From Bacteroidota bacterium (GTDB lineage Bacteria > Bacteroidota > Bacteroidia > Bacteroidales > UBA1556), in contig QMPB01000256.1 of the NCBI GenBank assembly GCA_003648395.1, positions 1 to 6,643 on the forward strand: a stretch of DNA of 6,643 bases, in the 5' to 3' direction. The translations under genes were made by a program, and so were the position numbers. This document shows positions 1 through 6,135 of the stretch, one piece after another (the stretch's first letter is position 1; the number at the start of each line of letters is the position of its first letter). The notes beneath the pieces were generated by a model. That model searched no databases. It worked only from the letters and a program-made list of their open reading frames with translations, and was not told the DNA's origin.

Positions 1-12
1 AATTTAACTAAT

Positions 13-34
13 TATTATCCGCGAGCGGATAATA
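13..34. repeat. 22-bp perfect palindrome with a GC-rich core
   Basis: The arms TATTATCCGC (13-22) and GCGGATAATA (25-34) are exact reverse complements around a central GA. As RNA this would fold into a nine-pair stem with a CGAG loop. The CCGC/GCGG core stands out in very AT-rich surroundings. There is no T-run on either side, so an intrinsic terminator for an upstream gene is possible but not convincing. A protein-binding site or part of a dispersed repeat fits equally well. Confidence 0.7.
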
Positions 35-35
35 T

Positions 36-51
36 ATTCGTGTAATTCGTG
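36..51. repeat. Short tandem repeat of ATTCGTG
   Basis: Two exact copies of ATTCGTG (36-42 and 45-51) are separated by TA, giving a 9-nt period. They start directly after the palindrome at 13-34. I have an impression that ATTCGTG/CACGAAT strings recur in intergenic DNA of Bacteroidota, but that is memory and cannot be checked here. Confidence 0.5.
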
Positions 52-61
52 AGATTAGATG

Positions 62-125
62 ATATCATTTTTGATATAAACATTTGCTTTTAGCATAATG
101 CTAAATAATCATTATTAATAAATGA
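62..125. repeat. Three successive inverted repeats upstream of the Asp-box gene
   Basis: Three small inverted repeats follow one another. ATATCA (62-67) pairs with TGATAT (72-77) across a TTTT loop. TTTAGCAT (89-96) pairs with ATGCTAAA (98-105) around a single A. TCATT (109-113) pairs with AATGA (121-125), with the perfect 10-bp palindrome TTATTAATAA (112-121) overlapping it. All lie upstream of the promoter candidate at 152-159, so they are more likely operators, dispersed repeats or the 3' end of an upstream transcript than part of the leader of the gene at 209. AT-rich DNA gives short palindromes by chance; the 17-bp one is the strongest of the three. Confidence 0.5.
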
Positions 126-151
126 AGTTAATTTAGATGCGTTTGCCCTGT

Positions 152-159
152 TATATTTG
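152..159 (+). promoter_or_regulatory. Bacteroidota-type -7 box for the Asp-box gene
   Basis: TATATTTG matches the Bacteroidota -7 consensus TAnnTTTG exactly. Transcription would start near 166, giving a leader of roughly 43 nt before the ATG at 209. No clean TTTG -33 element lies 19-21 nt upstream (only AT-rich sequence near 128-135), so this is a half-supported promoter. Confidence 0.5.
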
Positions 160-208
160 CTAATTCTATAATTAAGCTTTAAAACCTAACAATAATACCT
201 AATTACAA

Positions 209-3091
209 ATGAGAAAAATAAAAACTCTAATATCACTAGCAATATTGCTATTGTTAGCGAATATTGTAATTTCACAAAACACTGTAGAGAATAATAATCC
301 TAAGAAATCTAACTTTTACGAAATACAGAAGAACTTTAACAATTATTGCAAAGAAAATAATATTGTAAAAGGTAAGATTACCATTGATGGGAAAACCCGA
401 AAAGCTCCTGGCTATAAACAATATAAACGATGGGAATGGTTTTGGGAACAAAGAGTAGATTCTTTGGGTAATTTCCCCAAAAGCAATATTGTATGGGAAG
501 AATGGAAAAAGCAAAAAAACAATAATTCTCAAACAACAAAGAGTAATAATATATGGAAAGCTAGAGGCCCTTATGAGAAAAGCATTCAAGGTTTGGGCAG
601 AATAAATTGCCTTGAATTTCACCCAACCGACACCAATACTATGTGGATAGGTGCTTCTGGTGGCGGTATGTGGAAAACCATTGATGGTGGCACTTCTTGG
701 GCTCCAATTACCGATAGCCTTCCAACACTTGGCATAAGCTCAATAGTTGTAAATCCAAACAATCCTAATATTATGTATATAAGTACTGGAGATGGGGAGG
801 CTGTTATAGGAGGTCTTTATTGGCCTTTTGGAAATACTAACCATGGGAACTCACAAAGTATAGGTATTCTAAAATCAACTGATGGAGGCAGTTCATGGGT
901 AAATATATATAGCGTAAATCAAGAAGATGATGCTGCCTTCAATAAAATTATCATTAATAAGGTCAATCCTAGCATTCTATATATTGCTTCTTCGGTTGGC
1001 ATATTAAAAACAACTGATGCTGGTAATAATTGGTCAATTTTAGAAGCTGGGAATTTCATTGATATTATTTTTAATCCTAATAGTTACGATACTATTTATG
1101 CATCTACTTATGAGCGTTATGGCAATGCGCAAATATATACAAGTACTGATGGAGTTTCTTTTACTCTAAAAAAGACTTTTAGCGACGTAGAAAGAATTGC
1201 TATGGCAGTAAGCCCTAAAAACCCTAATACTATTACCATTGCAACAAGTAATAAAACCTACCATAATCTTGACGGAATATATAAATCATTTGATATAGGC
1301 AATACTTGGACAAAAATATATGATGGAAGCATATATGGTAATAATTTATTAGGAGGTATGTCAGATGGCACTTCACCTGATGGTCAAGGTTGGTATGATA
1401 TAGAAATAATTACTAGTCCTATTGACTCTAACTTACTATATTTTGGAGGAATTAGCACCTATAAATCAATAGATGGTGGGTATAATTGGCAGAATGAAAC
1501 TTGTTGGACAGATCATGCATCTATCAATATGAGTGGAACCCAAGTAGTACATGCTGATAAACACTATTTTGCTTTTCATCCTCTGAATAATAATACATTA
1601 TTTGAGTGTAATGATGGTGGAATATTCAAAATAGAACTTCCGGACACTCTATGGCAAGACATTACAAATAGAATTCAGATAAGTGAGCTATATAGTATTT
1701 GTAATGCACAAACTGACAGCAGTGCTTTTATGGGAGGAAGACAAGATAATGGAACTTTTGCCATATTAAATAATACAGAAATACATCTAAATTATGGAGA
1801 TGGAATGAAAACTGCAATTGACTATTCTAATGGAAATTATATATACTCAAGCATGCAGAATGGAGCAATAACTAAGCATATAGTATCAACCCAATCATAT
1901 AGTATAATCTCCGATAGTATTCCTGGCAATCCAGAAGGAGCATGGCTTACACCCTACCTTTTAGACCCTGTAAATCCAGAGAATATTGTAGCTGGATATA
2001 AACAAGTATATAAATCTTATGATAGAGGTGATTCTTGGACCAATATCTCAAACTTTTTTAATAATACTGTTCCTATTAATTATTTAGATATTGCCCCAAC
2101 AAATACTAATTATATATATATTTCATTTCAAAAAAAGATACTATTCACTCCTGACAATGGAAATTCATGGCAGATAATTACTGGCTCACTTCCTACAAAC
2201 TTTAATATTAGTGCTATAAAGGTTGACCCTACAAATGAGAACAAACTATATGTAACAAAATCAGGCTTTACTGCTGACAAAAAGGTTTTCTATACTACCG
2301 ATAATGGAGCTAACTGGACTAATATAACAGGAAGTGGATTGCCTAATTTACCTACCTATTGCATAGAAATAGATAAATCGAGTGGTGATATATATCTTGG
2401 AACAGAAATAGGAGTTTATTTATTCAATAATAGTGACACCACTTGGTCGAAATATGGAAGTAGTTTACCAAATGTATTAGCTACTGATCTTGATATTCAG
2501 TATTCTGGTTCATTATTAAGAGTAGGGACATTTGGTCGTGGAGTATGGCAAATACCATTAAATACAACTTATGTACCTACTTTAACATCTTCTTTCTCTT
2601 CTGATGCAACTACTATTTGCAAGAATGGATGCATCAATTTTTATGATAATTCTGTTAATCCAGCTACATCATGGAGTTGGACATTTACTGGAGCAACGCC
2701 CTCCTCTTCCTCTCAAAAAAACCCAACAAATATATGCTATAGCGATACTGGTTCTTTCAGTGTATCACTAACTGTTACTAATGCTGTAAGCAACGATTCT
2801 AAAACAATTACTGACTATGTAAAAGTAATGGATTGCACATCAATAAATGAAGTTGAGAATGATAAATATGTAAAGATATTTCCAAATCCAAATAATGGAA
2901 GCTTTAGTATTGAGATGAGCAATAGCAAAGGATTTAAGGAAGTTAATATATACAATTTAATAGGAGAACTAGTTTATACAAATAGCAAATTGCAGAAGCA
3001 ATATAAAATCACAGAGCTCCCAAAAGGAACTTATATGGTTGAGATTGTATATTCAAATAAGAAAATAACAAAGAAGGTGTTGGTAATGTAG
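209..3091 (+). CDS. Secreted Asp-box (BNR/VPS10-type) beta-propeller protein with PKD domain and T9SS type A sorting domain
   Basis: A 960-residue protein, probably exported by Sec and then carried across the outer membrane by the type IX system. Residues 1-23 are a signal peptide (basic MRKIK, then a hydrophobic stretch). Residues 67-83 hold a basic aromatic motif, PGYKQYKRWEWFWEQRV, which I associate with the N-terminus of similar Bacteroidota secreted proteins. Residues 116-785 form the propeller, with Asp-boxes (SxDxGxTW-like) at about 157-164, 223-230, 268-275, 360-367, 420-427, 603-610, 647-654 and 696-703, a degenerate one at 311-318, and a closing strand GTFGRGVWQIPL (773-784). The size suits two seven-bladed propellers, as in GH74 enzymes. 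However, the site where I expect the GH74 catalytic Asp (RTDVGG) reads GASGGG (148-153), so xyloglucanase activity is unlikely. A PKD domain covers about 795-873 (WSWTFTGATP; STDTGSF-like YSDTGSF at 844-850), and the T9SS tail covers about 887-960 (FPNPNNGSF, YNLIGELVY, LPKGTYMVEI, KKVLVM). The substrate or partner is unknown; adhesion or polymer binding is inference. Confidence 0.9.
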   Translation: MRKIKTLISLAILLLLANIVISQNTVENNNPKKSNFYEIQKNFNNYCKENNIVKGKITIDGKTRKAPGYKQYKRWEWFWEQRVDSLGNFPKSNIVWEEWKKQKNNNSQTTKSNNIWKARGPYEKSIQGLGRINCLEFHPTDTNTMWIGASGGGMWKTIDGGTSWAPITDSLPTLGISSIVVNPNNPNIMYISTGDGEAVIGGLYWPFGNTNHGNSQSIGILKSTDGGSSWVNIYSVNQEDDAAFNKIIINKVNPSILYIASSVGILKTTDAGNNWSILEAGNFIDIIFNPNSYDTIYASTYERYGNAQIYTSTDGVSFTLKKTFSDVERIAMAVSPKNPNTITIATSNKTYHNLDGIYKSFDIGNTWTKIYDGSIYGNNLLGGMSDGTSPDGQGWYDIEIITSPIDSNLLYFGGISTYKSIDGGYNWQNETCWTDHASINMSGTQVVHADKHYFAFHPLNNNTLFECNDGGIFKIELPDTLWQDITNRIQISELYSICNAQTDSSAFMGGRQDNGTFAILNNTEIHLNYGDGMKTAIDYSNGNYIYSSMQNGAITKHIVSTQSYSIISDSIPGNPEGAWLTPYLLDPVNPENIVAGYKQVYKSYDRGDSWTNISNFFNNTVPINYLDIAPTNTNYIYISFQKKILFTPDNGNSWQIITGSLPTNFNISAIKVDPTNENKLYVTKSGFTADKKVFYTTDNGANWTNITGSGLPNLPTYCIEIDKSSGDIYLGTEIGVYLFNNSDTTWSKYGSSLPNVLATDLDIQYSGSLLRVGTFGRGVWQIPLNTTYVPTLTSSFSSDATTICKNGCINFYDNSVNPATSWSWTFTGATPSSSSQKNPTNICYSDTGSFSVSLTVTNAVSNDSKTITDYVKVMDCTSINEVENDKYVKIFPNPNNGSFSIEMSNSKGFKEVNIYNLIGELVYTNSKLQKQYKITELPKGTYMVEIVYSNKKITKKVLVM

Positions 3092-3110
3092 TCCAAAATG
3101 TTTTTATAAT

Positions 3111-3131
3111 AATTTGTAAGGAATTACAATT
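3111..3131 (+). terminator. Weak hairpin after the Asp-box gene
   Basis: TTGTAA (3114-3119) and TTACAA (3124-3129) pair across a GGAA loop, a GNRA-type tetraloop. Two more A-T pairs form outside a bulged T at 3113. It lies 20 nt past the stop codon. The stem is almost all A-T and no T-run follows, so termination is only a possibility. Confidence 0.25.
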
Positions 3132-3168
3132 ATTCTCGTCTTGATTACATTAACTAGATAAAGTAATT

Positions 3169-3309
3169 ATGAATAATACATTAATAACAGGAGCTACATC
3201 GGAAATTGGATATGAAATGGCAAAGATTCTTGCCAAAAAGCAATATAATCTAATTCTTGTAAGTAGAAATAAACAACGATTATCAGAAATTATACTAAGC
3301 CGCCTTTAA
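3169..3309 (+). pseudogene. Short-chain dehydrogenase/reductase N-terminal remnant
   Basis: An ATG-started frame of 46 codons reads NTLITGATSEIGYEMAK followed by a YNLILVSRNKQRLSEI segment. This is the first beta-alpha-beta unit of a classical SDR (NAD(P)-binding Rossmann fold): the TGxxxGxG motif region at residues 7-14 and the second strand ending in the VSRN cofactor-specificity loop at about residues 33-36. Full-length SDRs have around 250 residues with a later Ser-Tyr-Lys active site, all absent here. In TGATSEIG the glycine that normally follows xxx is Glu12, which would disturb cofactor binding. Similarity stops at about 3291, after which the frame reads ILSRL and stops. None of the other forward frames restores an SDR continuation. 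I read it as a decayed gene left by a deletion or rearrangement. A translated micro-peptide cannot be excluded but has no support. Confidence 0.75.
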
Positions 3310-3379
3310 ATTATCGATTCATCTTGTCTCATTCTAAAAAAAAGTATTAATAAAATAAAGAAATTGTTAATAAGTATGC

Positions 3380-3410
3380 ATTGTATCACTTAAGCATAAA
3401 CTTAATTTCG
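3380..3410 (+). promoter_or_regulatory. Promoter candidate for the TPR/PD40 gene
   Basis: ATTG (3380-3383), a 19-nt spacer, and TAATTTCG (3403-3410) match the Bacteroidota -33/-7 arrangement, with one mismatch (C for T) in the TAnnTTTG box. The start site would lie near 3417, leaving a leader of about 22 nt before the ATG at 3439. It suggests this gene is transcribed independently of the Asp-box gene. Confidence 0.45.
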
Positions 3411-3438
3411 CTTATTACAAATAGCACGATATAAATAG

Positions 3439-5193
3439 ATGAGTATATTTAATAATAAAAAAGATCTCAACACTAAATACATATTAGTAATCTTATTACT
3501 AATTAGTACTTATTCATCTTATACTCAAACTCTAATCAAAGGTCAGAAGCCTGATCACATTTTTGCAAAATACTGTATTAAATTTCACAACTACTATGAT
3601 GGTCTGCACGAATATGAGGCTCTTCTAAAGCTTCATCCTGAAAACGACCTTTATAGATGGGGAGTTGGATATTGTCATTTGCATTTGAATAAAGAAAAAT
3701 CAAAAGCTATACCTTATTTTCGTGAGATATTATCGCATAATAATGCTAATAAGAAAGTCTGGTACGATTTAGGACAAGCTTATTTAGTTACTAATATGCT
3801 TGATAGTGCAGAAATTGCATTTAGAAAATATACATTTTCTCTTAAGAGCTACGATGACGATAAACATGATGTAAGTGCGAAACGCATGATTGAGATGATA
3901 GAGAATGCAAGAATAGCATTAAAAAACCCTATAAATGTAAGTATTACTAATGTAGGAAAATACATAAATACAGAATTCCCAGAATTCAACCCATATGTAA
4001 ACTCAAACGAAAAACTCATGGTTTACAGTTCTCAGAACATGAGAAATAGTGGTAGGTTTAGGCATGATGATGGTTACTATGCTTCCGATATATATTATTC
4101 CCTTTTTAAATTCGGCAAGTGGAAAAAGAAAAAAAGGTTTTCATCTATTATCAATACTTCTAATATTGAGATTGATAATTATCTTTCCTATAATGCATCT
4201 AATTTAGCTGTATACCGTGTAAATTTATTGGCTAAGAAAAAACAATATTTCCTTTACACCAAAAGAGGGAAAAGCTACAGAAATCCAAAAGAGATTTTGA
4301 TTGAAGGTGAAGATATGTTCTATATAAAATCGTTAATGATTTCTCCCGATAATAAGTATATTATTATTTCAGCGCCTACAAAAAGAAAAGGAGGAAAAGA
4401 TTTAGATTTATTCTACTCAAAACGAAGTCCTGAGGGTTTTTGGATGCCTCCAGTAGCATTTGATTCAACAGTCAATACTAATTACGATGATGCTCACCCA
4501 TATATAGAGCCCCAATCAAATCATTTATATTTTGCATCAAAAGGTCATAATAGCATTGGTGGCTATGATATTTTTGAATGCGATTTATCATTTGAGAATG
4601 ATACCATAGAAGTGAGCAATACTAAAAATATAGGATACCCTGTAAATACTACTATGGATAATACTACTATCAGCTTTAATCAGAGTGGTAGATATGCATA
4701 TATCTCAGCATTACGACCTAATGGATTTGGTGATTTAGATATTTACAGAGTTGTTTTTGAAGACAAACAGCCCTTATATTCTTATATTCATGGTAATATA
4801 TTTGATAAAGATTCTACAGATATCCTCGTATATCTAAAGAAAGTGAATGAACATATTGACACTCTTAATTTTCCAATTAATCATGAATTTAAAAGAATAT
4901 TAAAGAAAACAAAAGATAGCGTAAAAGCCTATCAATATCTAAGTAAGAATAAGATTCCTTACGAGAAACTAGACATGAGTATTACTGCTTATGATGAGAA
5001 AACCAACGAAAAAGTTGGTAAATTTATTACTCAAGAGAAAACCGGTAGATACGTAATAATACTACCTCCTGGTGATTATAAATTAGTATTCTCTAGAAAA
5101 GACTTTGAAGACAGATATGAACATATCAAAATTCAAGATTTCGATGTACGAAATCAAGATATTGAGATGCAAATTATTATGCGACAGAAATAG
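3439..5193 (+). CDS. TPR and PD40 beta-propeller envelope protein, PorE/OmpA-like but without the OmpA domain
   Basis: A 584-residue exported protein. An in-frame TAG sits directly before the ATG, which fixes the start. Residues 14-30 form the hydrophobic part of a signal peptide ending SSYTQ; no lipobox cysteine is seen, so a periplasmic or outer-membrane-associated soluble protein is likely. Residues about 38-135 are TPR-like helices (FHNYYDGLHEYEALLKLHPEN; VWYDLGQAYLVTNMLDSAEIAFRKY). Residues about 178-440 carry PD40/WD40-like strands: EFPEFNPYVNSNEKLMVYSS, LMISPDNKYIIISAP, YDDAHPYIEPQSNHLYFAS with GGYDIFECD, and TISFNQSGRYAYISA with GFGDLDIYRV. Residues about 446-580 resemble a carboxypeptidase-regulatory-like domain (YIHGNIFDKDST; SITAYDEKTNEKVG; TGRYVIILPPGDYKLVFSRKDFEDRY), apparently with a helical insertion. 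In PorE and many relatives an OmpA peptidoglycan-binding domain follows; here the protein ends at the regulatory-like domain. A role in envelope organisation or T9SS assembly is inference from architecture only. Confidence 0.85.
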   Translation: MSIFNNKKDLNTKYILVILLLISTYSSYTQTLIKGQKPDHIFAKYCIKFHNYYDGLHEYEALLKLHPENDLYRWGVGYCHLHLNKEKSKAIPYFREILSHNNANKKVWYDLGQAYLVTNMLDSAEIAFRKYTFSLKSYDDDKHDVSAKRMIEMIENARIALKNPINVSITNVGKYINTEFPEFNPYVNSNEKLMVYSSQNMRNSGRFRHDDGYYASDIYYSLFKFGKWKKKKRFSSIINTSNIEIDNYLSYNASNLAVYRVNLLAKKKQYFLYTKRGKSYRNPKEILIEGEDMFYIKSLMISPDNKYIIISAPTKRKGGKDLDLFYSKRSPEGFWMPPVAFDSTVNTNYDDAHPYIEPQSNHLYFASKGHNSIGGYDIFECDLSFENDTIEVSNTKNIGYPVNTTMDNTTISFNQSGRYAYISALRPNGFGDLDIYRVVFEDKQPLYSYIHGNIFDKDSTDILVYLKKVNEHIDTLNFPINHEFKRILKKTKDSVKAYQYLSKNKIPYEKLDMSITAYDEKTNEKVGKFITQEKTGRYVIILPPGDYKLVFSRKDFEDRYEHIKIQDFDVRNQDIEMQIIMRQK

Positions 5194-5219
5194 TTATTCT
5201 ACATTTATTCAAAACAGTA

Positions 5220-5234
5220 TTATATTGCATATAA
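5220..5234. terminator. Small AT hairpin between convergent genes
   Basis: TTATAT (5220-5225) and ATATAA (5229-5234) pair around TGC in the 45-nt gap between the convergent stop codons. It could serve both strands, but it contains no G-C pair and no T-run. It is listed because nothing else in the gap could end either transcript. Confidence 0.2.
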
Positions 5235-5238
5235 ACTC

Positions 5239-5946
5239 CTAATAATTAATCAACTCTCTTAAGTACATTTCTTTTAGTCCAATAATATCTTCTTTTTTTA
5301 AATCTTTAGAATATATTCTTATTACGTCTTCAATATCGCCATGATGAAAGAAAACACCTATTCCAGCATCAAACTTAGTAGAAAAGTTATGTTTAATCTT
5401 AATGGTAATATGTTCAAACATTTTCCAACTAAGTTCTTTTTCTACTCCAAAATATACAAAACCTGAAGAATCTGATGCTTCATAGTAATCCTTATTCTGC
5501 TCAAGGCTAATAAATTTATTAATCTTAATTAAAGCCTTAGCTTCCACCCTTTTCGACTTACGGAAACCTATTCCCTCATCAATAAAAGATTGTTGAATAT
5601 CAACTAGTTTATCATAAGAAGGTAAATTAGCTATTCTTATAGCATGGTACTGCTGATTAAATAGTTCAATCTCTGCCAAATCAGCTTCAAATTCAAAATC
5701 TGAGTATTTCTTAATTCTCTTTAATGCCCTATAAAAAGAATCAAATTCATTTTGCTTTTTTAGTACCAACAAAATAAACTTAGGAGTACTTTCTGAGGCA
5801 AAAGACTGCGAACCTGAGTAATACCCAGGAAAAGGGTGTATTATTTCTAACACAAAAGTATTTGGAATAATATTGTGCTCTAAACTCTTAACATCTTCCT
5901 CTTTTACAATATTTGAGAATGTATATATTATTTTTTTTTCTTTCAT
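5239..5946 (-). CDS. Hypothetical cytoplasmic protein, family not recognised
   Basis: A 235-residue protein with no signal peptide and no membrane segment. The minus-strand ATG is the first possible: an in-frame TAA lies five codons upstream (5961-5959). The N-terminal part has strand-like segments (FVLEIIHPFPGYYSG at 31-45; FILLVLKK at 57-64), then a charged helix (FDSFYRALKRIKKYSDFEFEADLAE, about 68-92). The middle contains HAIRIANLPSYDKLVDIQQ and GIGFRKSKRVEAKALIKINKF (125-145, strongly basic). The C-terminal part has SGFVYFGVEKELSWKMFEHIT and FDAGIGVFFHHGDIEDVIRIY, with a His-His pair at 201-202. There is no catalytic motif I can name. A nine-A run occupies codons 3 to 6. It converges on the TPR/PD40 gene and diverges from the MFS gene; sharing the upstream region with a transporter is its only contextual hint. 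The reading frame itself is well supported by length, start and promoter. Confidence 0.75.
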   Translation of the reverse strand: MKEKKIIYTFSNIVKEEDVKSLEHNIIPNTFVLEIIHPFPGYYSGSQSFASESTPKFILLVLKKQNEFDSFYRALKRIKKYSDFEFEADLAEIELFNQQYHAIRIANLPSYDKLVDIQQSFIDEGIGFRKSKRVEAKALIKINKFISLEQNKDYYEASDSSGFVYFGVEKELSWKMFEHITIKIKHNFSTKFDAGIGVFFHHGDIEDVIRIYSKDLKKEDIIGLKEMYLRELINY

Positions 5947-5972
5947 AATAATGTTTGTTTAAATAATCAGCA

Positions 5973-6004
5973 CAAATATACGATATATCAAATAGTGAAT
6001 CAAT
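5973..6004 (-). promoter_or_regulatory. Promoter of the minus-strand hypothetical gene
   Basis: Read on the minus strand, ATTG (6004-6001) is followed by a 20-nt spacer and TATATTTG (5980-5973). The -7 box matches TAnnTTTG exactly and the spacing is in the expected range for the Bacteroidota housekeeping sigma factor. The leader would be about 20 nt. This is the best-formed promoter in the window. Confidence 0.6.
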
Positions 6005-6069
6005 GCTTTACGCATGATACATATTACACAGAACTCATGATTTGCCTAATAATAATCACTTTTTTGATG

Positions 6070-6102
6070 TTAGTTATTATATTCAGTACTTTTCTATCTT
6101 TG
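6070..6102 (+). promoter_or_regulatory. Promoter candidate for the MFS transporter gene
   Basis: TATCTTTG (6095-6102) fits the -7 consensus TAnnTTTG exactly. TTAG (6070-6073), 21 nt upstream, is a weak match to the -33 TTTG. The start site would be near 6109, giving a leader of about 27 nt before the ATG at 6136. It diverges from the promoter at 5973-6004, so regulatory sites for both genes could lie at about 6005-6069, where I see no clear operator. Confidence 0.45.
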
Positions 6103-6135
6103 TTAAATTATTAAACAGCAAATACACTTATTAGA

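Noticed and set aside
272..622. Open frame of 116 codons on the minus strand
   Set aside because: It lies wholly inside the Asp-box gene, opposite its N-terminal region, has no promoter of the type seen elsewhere, and its translation is low-complexity hydrophobic sequence expected from the complement of AT-rich coding DNA.
2110..2121. TA dinucleotide run inside the Asp-box gene
   Set aside because: It encodes alternating Tyr and Ile in a propeller strand (NYIYIS) and is explained by codon choice in an AT-rich gene.
3290..3345. Continuation of the SDR remnant in another forward frame, or the tail of a transposase
   Set aside because: The alternative frames read AAFKLSIHLVSF-stop and KPPLNYRFILSHSKKKY-stop. 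Neither resembles SDR sequence, and neither is long enough to be assigned to a transposase family; no terminal inverted repeat was found.
3092..3438. CRISPR array, tRNA or riboswitch in the largest intergenic gap
   Set aside because: No spaced direct repeats, no cloverleaf-like arms with a TTC-loop consensus, and no known riboswitch core were seen; the gap is explained by the SDR remnant, a weak hairpin and a promoter candidate.
6013..6041. CATGAT direct repeat as an operator pair
   Set aside because: Six bases repeated once with a 23-nt period is too little to call a binding site; mentioned only in the context of the divergent promoter region.
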